From contig CAMUML010000004.1 of the NCBI GenBank assembly GCA_947089855.1, positions 56,376 to 120,375 of the forward strand: a stretch of 64,000 bases of DNA. The letters run 5' to 3'. Positions within the stretch are counted from its first letter, which is position 1. Every line of letters starts with the position of its first letter. Shown here piece after piece: positions 16,564-23,573 of this stretch. Position numbers and translations under genes: made by a program. The notes below the pieces were generated by a model. The model was not told the DNA's origin. It saw only the letters and a list, made by a program, of their open reading frames with translations, and made no database searches. The DNA is from an uncultured Eubacterium sp. (GTDB lineage: Bacteria > Bacillota > Clostridia > Lachnospirales > Lachnospiraceae).

Positions 16564-16592
16564 ATGGGGATGTTTTTTGCCCCCGTTTTTTC
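16564..16592 (+). terminator. Terminator of the toxin mRNA
   Basis: GGGG (16566-16569) pairs with CCCC (16581-16584), followed by GTTTTTT. It lies beyond the antisense promoter, so the toxin message would span the whole antisense RNA. Confidence 0.55.
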
Positions 16593-16600
16593 AATCTCAA

Positions 16601-16756
16601 TCAGCTCTGTATGAATTTTTCATATCTCCTATGTGCAATTAACCGTTTTGAAGTTCCAAAAACTTCATTTGGATTCAGATTTCCCCCATTCAATATCAAT
16701 GCCTTCGCCTTTTCAGGATAGTTCATTGCAAATTTCATTGCTATGGCTGTATGTAT
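16601..16756 (-). pseudogene. C-terminal relic of an alpha/beta hydrolase
   Basis: A 51-codon open stretch on the minus strand reads IAMKFAMNYPEKAKALILNG followed by GNLNPNEVF and a basic tail, then a stop. This is the strand-helix-strand after the nucleophile elbow of alpha/beta hydrolases (typical G-G-x-x-A-L-x-x-A-x-x-Y-P-E-K). The N-terminal part with the GxSxG nucleophile is missing, and a stop codon lies just upstream. No start codon or ribosome site fits, so it is a gene remnant. Confidence 0.5.
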
Positions 16757-16776
16757 TTATTAAAAACAGCAATCAT

Positions 16777-16810
16777 TGTATCTTGGTAAGAAAAAAATGT
16801 ATCTTAGTTA
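16777..16810 (+). promoter_or_regulatory. Direct-repeat operator upstream of the LytTR regulator
   Basis: TGTATCTTGGTAA (16777-16789) and TGTATCTTAGTTA (16798-16810) are direct repeats with a 21-bp period, two helical turns. LytTR-domain proteins typically bind pairs of such direct repeats with this spacing, so this is a likely autoregulatory site about 55-90 bp before the gene. Confidence 0.5.
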
Positions 16811-16864
16811 TAAGGATATTTCTTTTAGCGAAAGACTATGCTATAACTTTTAAAGGGGTGCAAA

Positions 16865-17314
16865 ATGAAAATAAAAGCAGAACAGGATTTATCCTGCAAC
16901 GAAATAGAAGTAACCATTAAATATCCCCAAAAGGGCAAGCAAGTAAACCGCATTATAGATTTTTTACAGTCATTTGAGATGCAGATAAAATGTGTTGGCG
17001 GCAATGCTGAAAAAATGATAAATATTTTGGATATTTATTATATAGAGAGCGTTGACAAAAAGACTTTTGTATATCTTGAAAATGCAGTGTACCGTACAGA
17101 TTTCCGGTTATACCAGTTAAAAAACAAATTGCAGGCATATGGTTTTGTGCAAATCAGCAAATCATGTATCTTAAACATAAACGCTTTAGACAGTATCCGG
17201 CCCCTTTTCAATAGCAGGATGGAAGCAACTTTGAAAAATGGTGAAAAAGTCCATATCAACCGCAGCTATTTAAATGGAGTAAAAAAAGCATTGGAAGGAG
17301 ATAGGGAAGGATGA
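16865..17314 (+). CDS. LytTR-domain transcriptional regulator
   Basis: A 149-residue DNA-binding protein without a receiver domain. The C-terminal LytTR domain covers about 50-145 (YIESVDKKTFVYLE, YQLKNKLQAYGFVQISKSCI, NGEKVHINRSYL). AAAGGGGTG lies 5 bp before the ATG. Its stop overlaps the start of the DUF3021 gene, and LytTR/DUF3021 pairs are a recognised two-gene unit in Firmicutes in which the membrane protein is thought to restrain the regulator. The CPBP gene downstream is probably part of the operon and its target. Signal unknown. Confidence 0.87.
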   Translation: MKIKAEQDLSCNEIEVTIKYPQKGKQVNRIIDFLQSFEMQIKCVGGNAEKMINILDIYYIESVDKKTFVYLENAVYRTDFRLYQLKNKLQAYGFVQISKSCILNINALDSIRPLFNSRMEATLKNGEKVHINRSYLNGVKKALEGDREG

Positions 17315-17709
17315 AAAAACAGATTGTAAATATTTTGGCTACAACAGGAATTTCCTTGCTGCTGCTTTCCGTTGTTGCGTTGTCTTTTCATGCAAGCTGT
17401 ATTTATTTGGAAACCGTGTTTCAGGCTTTTGGCGTAAATACCATTACTCATTTAGGAATAATGTGTATTAAAAAAATAGAATTGAAAAGCATTTTTACCG
17501 AAATGGTTTTGGAAATCACATTTATCGTATGCGAACTCCTTGTGTTTGGGCGGCTGTTCCATTGGTTTACAAGTTTGTCATTTTTGCTGCTTAGTTGTAT
17601 GGGGGTTGTAATATATATCATTTCACTCTTTTTGAATTTGCTGCAAATGAAGCAAGAAGCAAAAGAAATCAATTTACTAATTAAGAACCGAAATAAAAAT
17701 CAAGGCTAG
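17311..17709 (+). CDS. DUF3021 family membrane protein
   Basis: A 132-residue protein with four predicted membrane helices (about 8-30, 45-62, 70-90, 93-115) and a charged tail ending KNRNKNQG. Size, topology and position immediately after a LytTR regulator (4-bp overlap) match DUF3021 proteins. By analogy with known LytTR regulatory systems it may act as a membrane inhibitor of the regulator. The molecular function is not established. Confidence 0.75.
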   Translation: MKKQIVNILATTGISLLLLSVVALSFHASCIYLETVFQAFGVNTITHLGIMCIKKIELKSIFTEMVLEITFIVCELLVFGRLFHWFTSLSFLLLSCMGVVIYIISLFLNLLQMKQEAKEINLLIKNRNKNQG

Positions 17710-17747
17710 AATAGCCAACTGCCAAAATGAATCAGGGGAAAAGGGAC

Positions 17748-18596
17748 ATGGAAAAAAGAAAGACAATAAGTGTTATCAGTATGATGTTTATTTTGTTAAT
17801 GATTATTAGGGTAATAGAAATTATTTTTGTAAAAACCGACCAAACATGGGTTGGAGAAAATATATTGCATAAAATCTGCTGCATTTTGCTGGTATGGATT
17901 GCATTGGATATGCTAAGGCTTCATTGGAGCGATTTGGGATTTTCAAAAAAAGGGGTATTTACTGGTTTGAAATATGGCCTTGCCCTTGGAATAAGCACCT
18001 TTTTTCTTTCTTATGTTGCAGAGTTTATTGTGCTGTTTGTAATGGGGAAACACCCGTCTTTGCGATTTTATATTACAAATTTTTCACTTACACAGACACA
18101 TACAAATGGTGCTTCCTTGTTAGCAGCTATCGTGTGCATGATTGGCAACATTGTAAATGTCTATGCGGAAGAGGGGCTGTTTCGAGGGCTGTTTTGTAAA
18201 ATCGGCACACAATGCTATCCTCAAAAGACAGCGAATATCATACAGGCCCTGCTTTTTGGAATATGGCATATTACCAACGTAATAAATCCTCTGCTTGACG
18301 GTTCCATGCATATCGCTATGGCAGTTTTTATGGGTATAGGATATATCCTGTTGTCTGGGATTTTAGCCTATGAATGGGGTATGTGTGCAGCATTGTCCGG
18401 AACGCTTTGGACCGGTGCATCAGAACATTTATTTAACAATTTCATAAGCAATTCCTTACATACGGTGACAGAAACAGGGGCAGATGAATGGATGGTCCTT
18501 AGGATAACCTTATCAAATATGTTATCGTTGCTATTTGTTTTGGTTATCTCCCAAAAAAATATCCAGAACAAATGGCGTATACAAAAGGAAAAATAA
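17748..18596 (+). CDS. CPBP family intramembrane metalloprotease (Abi)
   Basis: A 282-residue multi-pass membrane protein. EEGLFRGLF gives motif EExxxR, GIWHITN carries the conserved His, and WGMCAALSGTLWTGASEH the last helix region; these are the type II CAAX prenyl protease/bacteriocin-immunity (CPBP) motifs. I favour the ATG at residue 8 of the longest frame, preceded by AGGGG, though the earlier ATG is possible. It follows the LytTR/DUF3021 pair by about 40 bp. CPBP proteins next to LytTR genes are often linked to peptide bacteriocin processing or self-immunity, but no peptide gene is seen here. Confidence 0.85.
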   Translation: MEKRKTISVISMMFILLMIIRVIEIIFVKTDQTWVGENILHKICCILLVWIALDMLRLHWSDLGFSKKGVFTGLKYGLALGISTFFLSYVAEFIVLFVMGKHPSLRFYITNFSLTQTHTNGASLLAAIVCMIGNIVNVYAEEGLFRGLFCKIGTQCYPQKTANIIQALLFGIWHITNVINPLLDGSMHIAMAVFMGIGYILLSGILAYEWGMCAALSGTLWTGASEHLFNNFISNSLHTVTETGADEWMVLRITLSNMLSLLFVLVISQKNIQNKWRIQKEK

Positions 18597-18601
18597 AAGG
18601 A

Positions 18602-18641
18602 ACCGGGGATTTCCGCCACGGACGGCGGCCAATCCCCGGGT
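18602..18641. terminator. Hairpin between converging CPBP and mglC genes
   Basis: CCGGGGATT pairs with AATCCCCGG around an inner CCGCC/GGCGG stem, a long, GC-rich interrupted hairpin. No T-run follows, but its place between converging genes suggests a two-way terminator. A second hairpin (TGCCAGG/CCTGGCA, about 18657-18690) follows just past mglC. Confidence 0.5.
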
Positions 18642-18691
18642 TATCCGGCTACCTTAGTGCCAGGGCAAACTGTTTCAGAGGCACCTGGCAA

Positions 18692-20347
18692 TTACTTCTT
18701 CTGCACATATTTCAGGCAGTCCAACATTACTGCCACCAATATAATAATCCCCGAAAATACAAACTGCAAGTTCGCATCAATCCCAAGGATCGTAAGCGAA
18801 TACGTAAGCGCCGTAAAAATAAATACGCCTACCACAACGCCTGAAATTTTACCAATACCGCCGGTAAAAGACACGCCGCCAACTACGCAGGCTGCGATCG
18901 CATCCATTTCCCAGCCCTGTCCATAAGCTGCTGACCCAGAGCCAAACATCCTAGCGCATTCCAGCCAGGAACCAAACCCGTATAAAATGCCGGCCAGCAC
19001 AAATGCGCCTACTGTCACACGGAATACAGAAATACCAGAAACCGATGCTGCCTCTGGGTTACCGCCGACGGCGTATAAATTTTTGCCAAAGGTCGTTTTA
19101 TTCCAGATAAACCACACGATCACAATCGCTGCCGCCGCCCATAATATAATCGTTGGGAAACCGTTGATTTTTGGAATAATCATATTTGGGATCGCCTGCT
19201 CGATCGCGCCAAACGAAACCCCTTTGGTCGCATAGGTTACCAAACCGAAAATAACCAGCATATTTGCCATTGTCGAAATAAACGGATGCATTTTAAACTT
19301 TGCTGTAAAAAACCCTGCAATGGCCGTAAAAAAAGTACACAATACAACGCAGACAATTAACGCTAAAATAACCCTTACCCCAACCGGCAGCCCGGTAAAA
19401 TCAAAAATATGCCCAAAAACAGCGCCGGTATTGACCCCCTGGTGCATAATGATCGTAGCCGCCGTCATGCCCATGCCGACCATACGCCCGATGGAAAGGT
19501 CGGTGCCGGTCAGAAGGATCAGCCCTGCAACGCCCAACGCCAGAAACATACGCGGGGAGGCTTGCTGCAAAATATTCAAAACATTGCTATACGTAAGCAG
19601 CGGGGTATTTTTTACAATCGGCGTAATGACACATAGCATACTAAAAATCAGCACAATTGCAATATACAGCCCATTTTGCAGCAAAAAAGACTTGCTGTTA
19701 AAGGTGTACTTGTAATTTTCCCATTTCTGTGCCCTTGTTTCCATAAAAGAAAATTTAGACATGCGCAGAAGGTCCAGCAAATGGTATTGGTATGTATAAG
19801 CTTCATGCCTGCGGTCTTTGACCTGCTGTAAATCCTGCGCCAATTCCATTTTGGCATCAAACTGGCGGTTTTTATAAACATACTTTTCATCTTTGATTTC
19901 CTGATGGTCCGTAAGCTTAGACATTGCCTCTTGATGCTCTTTTGCAAGCTGTGCGGTTTTGCTGCTGTATTTTTCTTTTGCAGCCGCTTTTTCCTCTTCA
20001 CAGCTTTCTTTTACCGGCTGGTAGTAATCTTTCACAAAATGCGCTTTTAGGTAGTTTTCGGCATCTGCAATCAAATCGGCGATTTCACCTTTATTTGCCG
20101 CCTCAACTGCCTTTGCTTCCCCCAGTTTCGACTGGCATTTTGCCAAGCTTTCTTCTTTTTCTCCTTTGGTAAGGATGCGGTCCCTTTTTATGGCATCCAT
20201 TTGATTTTGCAGGGAGAGTACCTGGTCTGTCCCGTCCGCCCGCAGGCTGTCAATCTTTGCCTGGATCTTACCGACATAATTTTCTATCGGCTGGCGCAGT
20301 TTCTTTTCCTCTTCCGCTGTTAGGGCCTTCCTGTTTCCATTTGCCAT
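18692..20347 (-). CDS. mglC: Galactose/methylgalactoside ABC transporter permease MglC with coiled N-terminal extension
   Basis: A 551-residue permease; the usual length is about 330-350. Residues about 226-551 are the BPD_transp_2 membrane domain (MFLALGVAGLILLTGTDLSIGRMVG, VGGNPEAASVSGI, ACVVGGVSFTGGIGK). Residues 1-225 are a highly charged, helical, Lys/Glu-rich extension with no membrane segment (KIQAKIDSLRA, KAHFVKDYYQPVKE, KDRRHEAYTYQYHL) that would lie in the cytoplasm. The fold and role of the extension are unknown; it might regulate the transporter or contact the ATPase. Third gene of mglB-mglA-mglC, 18 bp after mglA. Confidence 0.9.
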   Translation of the reverse strand: MANGNRKALTAEEEKKLRQPIENYVGKIQAKIDSLRADGTDQVLSLQNQMDAIKRDRILTKGEKEESLAKCQSKLGEAKAVEAANKGEIADLIADAENYLKAHFVKDYYQPVKESCEEEKAAAKEKYSSKTAQLAKEHQEAMSKLTDHQEIKDEKYVYKNRQFDAKMELAQDLQQVKDRRHEAYTYQYHLLDLLRMSKFSFMETRAQKWENYKYTFNSKSFLLQNGLYIAIVLIFSMLCVITPIVKNTPLLTYSNVLNILQQASPRMFLALGVAGLILLTGTDLSIGRMVGMGMTAATIIMHQGVNTGAVFGHIFDFTGLPVGVRVILALIVCVVLCTFFTAIAGFFTAKFKMHPFISTMANMLVIFGLVTYATKGVSFGAIEQAIPNMIIPKINGFPTIILWAAAAIVIVWFIWNKTTFGKNLYAVGGNPEAASVSGISVFRVTVGAFVLAGILYGFGSWLECARMFGSGSAAYGQGWEMDAIAACVVGGVSFTGGIGKISGVVVGVFIFTALTYSLTILGIDANLQFVFSGIIILVAVMLDCLKYVQKK

Positions 20348-20365
20348 ATCGATTCATCTCCCTCA

Positions 20366-21874
20366 TTATAGGTATTTTGCACTGAGCCTTAACAGTTCTT
20401 CCTGGTCTGTCTGGCTTGTTTCGACAATTCCGGAAAGATGCCCGTTTGACATTACGCCAATCCGGTTTGTGATCCCCAAAATCTCCGGCATCTCAGAAGA
20501 AACAACGATAATTGTCTTCCCCTGTTTCGCCATATGGATGATCAGCTCATAAATTTCGTATTTCGCGCCGACATCAATCCCCCTGGTCGGCTCATCCATC
20601 ATAAATACCTGCGGGCTGCGCTCCATCCATTTCCCAAAAATGACTTTCTGCTGGTTGCCGCCGGAAAGGCTGGAAATCATATCTTCCGGGCCCATGCATT
20701 TGGTATGCATCACCTTGATCTCTTTTGCCGTCGCCTTGACCATTTTGGATTCGGACAGCGCAATGCCAGACATATACTGCTGCAGGTTTGCAATGGTCGT
20801 ATTAAAAGTAAGGTCGCCTTTTAAAAACAGCCCGTTTGCTTTCCGTTCCTCTGTTATCAGGGCAAACCCATGTTCCATTGCTTCTTTCGCACTGCTAAAA
20901 TTCATCAGGCGGTTATGGAAATATACACGCCCGGCCGCCCTTGTGCGGATTCCAAAAATAGTTTCGAGCAGTTCGGTACGCCCGGCTCCGACCAGGCCAT
21001 ACAGCCCAAAAATCTCGCCTTCTTTTACTTCAAAGGAAATATCCTGTAAACGTGGTTCAAATTTTGTGGATAAATGCTGGATCGAGAGGACAACCTCCTT
21101 TGGCGTATTGTCCACCGGCGGGAACCGGTTTTCCAGCGAACGGCCAACCATTGCAGCGATCAGTTCATTCATATCCGTATCCTGGGCACGTTTTGTCATT
21201 ACCAGGCTACCGTCGCGCAATACAGAGATTTCATCACAGATTTCAAAAATTTCATCCATTTTGTGGGAAATATAGATCAAGGCAATCCCCTGGTTTTTTA
21301 ACATCCGCATCATTTCAAAAAGCTTGCCTACTTCCTGGACAGTGAGTGAAGAAGTCGGCTCGTCCAATACGATTACTTTGGAATTATAAGAGATCGCTTT
21401 TGCAATTTCGCACATCTGCCTTTGGGATACGGACATATTGCGCATAGGCTGTGACAAGTTTACTGTCATGCCCAGTTTGCGGAACAGTTCGGATGCTTCT
21501 TTTTTCATCCTGCCTTCGTCGATCATCCCCATAGAATTGACCGGATACCGCCCCAGGAACAGGTTGTCGACCACATTCCGTTCCAGGCATTGGTTTAATT
21601 CCTGATGGACCATTGCAATCCCATTTTCCAACGCATCCTTTGGCCCGGAAAAACTGACTTCCCTGCCGTCAAGGAAAATCGTCCCCTCGTCTTTTTGATA
21701 CGTCCCAAACAGGCACTTCATCATCGTTGATTTGCCGGCGCCGTTTTCGCCCATAAGGCCCATAACCGTCCCGCGCTTAACATCCATTTGGATATGGTCA
21801 AGGACGCGGTTGCGGCCAAACGACTTGCTCATCCCACGTATCGACAAGACAATCTCATCTTTCTTATCTGCCAT
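20366..21874 (-). CDS. mglA: Galactose/methylgalactoside ABC transporter ATPase MglA
   Basis: A 502-residue ATPase with two nucleotide-binding domains in tandem, as in MglA/RbsA. First domain: Walker A GENGAGKST, signature region MSVSQRQMCEIAKAI, Walker B KVIVLDEPTSSL. Second domain: degenerate Walker A GLVGAGRTELL, signature LSGGNQQKV, Walker B VFMMDEPTRGIDVG. It powers sugar import through MglC. It follows mglB after an intercistronic hairpin and is 18 bp from mglC. Confidence 0.94.
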   Translation of the reverse strand: MADKKDEIVLSIRGMSKSFGRNRVLDHIQMDVKRGTVMGLMGENGAGKSTMMKCLFGTYQKDEGTIFLDGREVSFSGPKDALENGIAMVHQELNQCLERNVVDNLFLGRYPVNSMGMIDEGRMKKEASELFRKLGMTVNLSQPMRNMSVSQRQMCEIAKAISYNSKVIVLDEPTSSLTVQEVGKLFEMMRMLKNQGIALIYISHKMDEIFEICDEISVLRDGSLVMTKRAQDTDMNELIAAMVGRSLENRFPPVDNTPKEVVLSIQHLSTKFEPRLQDISFEVKEGEIFGLYGLVGAGRTELLETIFGIRTRAAGRVYFHNRLMNFSSAKEAMEHGFALITEERKANGLFLKGDLTFNTTIANLQQYMSGIALSESKMVKATAKEIKVMHTKCMGPEDMISSLSGGNQQKVIFGKWMERSPQVFMMDEPTRGIDVGAKYEIYELIIHMAKQGKTIIVVSSEMPEILGITNRIGVMSNGHLSGIVETSQTDQEELLRLSAKYL

Positions 21875-21911
21875 AATTTTTACTCCTATATCGAAACGGT
21901 TGATAAAAACA

Positions 21912-21937
21912 ATCAGGGAGAATTCCTTCTCCCTGAT
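21912..21937 (-). promoter_or_regulatory. Intercistronic hairpin between mglB and mglA
   Basis: A perfect 11-bp stem ATCAGGGAGAA/TTCTCCCTGAT with a 4-base loop follows the mglB stop. Such hairpins typically stabilise the binding-protein message and reduce read-through, giving more binding protein than ATPase and permease. Confidence 0.7.
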
Positions 21938-21947
21938 AGCAGCAAAA

Positions 21948-23315
21948 TTACTGGCTCAACAATGCTGTATAAGAAGCCGCATTATCTGTTTTAACCATAT
22001 TTATCGCAAATGCATCATACTGGCCTGGATTGCCAAGGCGGTTGGTAATATTGGACTCCGTCTGCCCGTCGCCGCCGATATAATCTACTTCCAGGTTCAA
22101 AATATCATCGTAATTTTGCAGCAGCGGCTGGTAGGTAGAACTTAAAAAGTTGTCGGAAGCATTATAGATGTTCAGCCATACTTTCTTTGTTGCATGGGAA
22201 CCTGCATCCAGCTGCTTGGATACCGGTTCGTAAATCTTAGTAGAATCGGTAAAATCCTGGTAATTATCCGCAGTAACCGCTACGTTTAACGCATAGTAGG
22301 AACGTTCTTCTTCCCGATATACATAGACGTCCTCAGACAGTACATTGCCTGCTTCGTCTGCTGTGCCGATACCGGTATCAACGTCTACCCCATCCAACGC
22401 ATTGCGCAGGACACGCAGCGTCAGATAAGCCTGTACGTCTGCATGCTGGCTGATCGTACCGCCATAGCCATCTGCAATGGCTGCCACTGCGTCGCTGTTT
22501 GCGTCATAGCCAAACGTAGGGACTTTGTTATCTTTTGACCAGGCATTAAACATGGACATGCCCATACCATCATTATTGGATGCGATCACGTCAATTTCCT
22601 CGCCAAAGGACGAAGACCAGGTACCGATCGCATTCCCTGCGGTGGCCGCATCCCAAGTAGCGCCTGCCGAGTTTTTCATTTCCTGGGACGCCAGCTCGCG
22701 GACTACATATTTTTTGCCGCCAACTTCAATTTCCCCGTCTTTCACGGACTTTGCGGAGCCGTCTGTATTTGTGCCGACCGGAGCGCTGTCAATATCCCCG
22801 TCTTTTTCCACGCCTGTTCCAAGCGCTTTACGGATACCCCTGGTACGTGCTATGGAATCGTTGTGCCCAATATCGCCAATTGCCAGCACATAGCCGATCA
22901 CCCCGTCCCCGTTGCGGTCTATCTTATCAATATTTGCTTCAATATAATCTTTTACCATCGTACCTTGCAGTTCCGCGCCTTGGTTGGCATCAAACCCTAC
23001 ATAGTATGTATGGTCATTAAAAGACAATGCTGCCTGGTCCAATTCCCCAGTAGAACTATTGGATGGCTGCCGGTTAAACCATACCAGCGGCTTGTCCTTG
23101 TTTGCAACGTCGGTAGACGTGCCGCTTCCTGCATCGCCTTCCTGCGGCGTACTGTCCTGCCCTTCATCCCCTTCCGTCTTTGTATCCTCCTGTTGGTTGC
23201 CTTCTTGGGAGGTGCCTGCATTGCCGGATTTGGAATCATCGGCATTGTCCCCGCATGCAGCAAGCGAAAGGCCCATTAATACTGCCATCGTCATTGAAAT
23301 CACTTTTTTCTTCAT
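21948..23315 (-). CDS. mglB: Galactose/glucose-binding lipoprotein MglB, circularly permuted
   Basis: A 455-residue lipoprotein (lipobox LAAC, Cys21) with an acidic, low-complexity linker (22-72). The mature domain starts at PLVWFNRQPS (about 76), which matches the middle of ordinary MglB (PVVFFNKEP), then runs through the calcium loop DRNGDGVIG (133-141), GHNDSIARTR (150-159), ASNNDGM and FGYDANSDA. The segment that should come first (WLNIYNASDNFLSSTYQ to YDAFAINMVKTDNAASY) is at the C-terminus, 377-455. Ligand residues are still present: N81, H151, D153, R157, and D388 and F390 in the moved part. The protein is thus probably functional with altered chain order. First gene of the mgl operon. 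Confidence 0.88.
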   Translation of the reverse strand: MKKKVISMTMAVLMGLSLAACGDNADDSKSGNAGTSQEGNQQEDTKTEGDEGQDSTPQEGDAGSGTSTDVANKDKPLVWFNRQPSNSSTGELDQAALSFNDHTYYVGFDANQGAELQGTMVKDYIEANIDKIDRNGDGVIGYVLAIGDIGHNDSIARTRGIRKALGTGVEKDGDIDSAPVGTNTDGSAKSVKDGEIEVGGKKYVVRELASQEMKNSAGATWDAATAGNAIGTWSSSFGEEIDVIASNNDGMGMSMFNAWSKDNKVPTFGYDANSDAVAAIADGYGGTISQHADVQAYLTLRVLRNALDGVDVDTGIGTADEAGNVLSEDVYVYREEERSYYALNVAVTADNYQDFTDSTKIYEPVSKQLDAGSHATKKVWLNIYNASDNFLSSTYQPLLQNYDDILNLEVDYIGGDGQTESNITNRLGNPGQYDAFAINMVKTDNAASYTALLSQ

Positions 23316-23531
23316 ATTTTTCTCCCTTCTATACCTTATATCTTACACATTTGCATGTGCCCCTTGTTGATATTGACAGTATAACGAAAACAAAAGTAAG
23401 AAAACATAGAAAATTTTTGACAAAGCATTGAAATTTTTAAGATTTTATTGTCAGTATCCGCCAATATCGGACTTTTTTTTCGGCAATTCTTGGTATTTAT
23501 CCCAAAAAATTTGTAAAATTATGTCTTAACA
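23316..23531. other. mglB upstream region
   Basis: No gene is seen. On the minus strand TATACT (23378-23383) could be the mglB -10 box, about 65 bp before the start codon, but the -35 (TGTTTT at 17 bp) is poor, in keeping with activator-dependent expression under the nearby response regulator. The region is very AT-rich. The mglB ribosome site is AGAAGGGAG. Confidence 0.45.
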
Positions 23532-23571
23532 TAAAAATAGCCCCCCGCCATAGACCTGGCAGAGGGCCGCT
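23532..23571 (-). terminator. Terminator of the nifJ operon
   Basis: On the minus strand a GC-rich imperfect stem (GCCCTCTGCCA with TGGCGGGGGGC) directly after the nifJ stop is followed by TATTTTTA. It separates nifJ from the mgl promoter. Confidence 0.75.
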
Positions 23572-23573
23572 TC

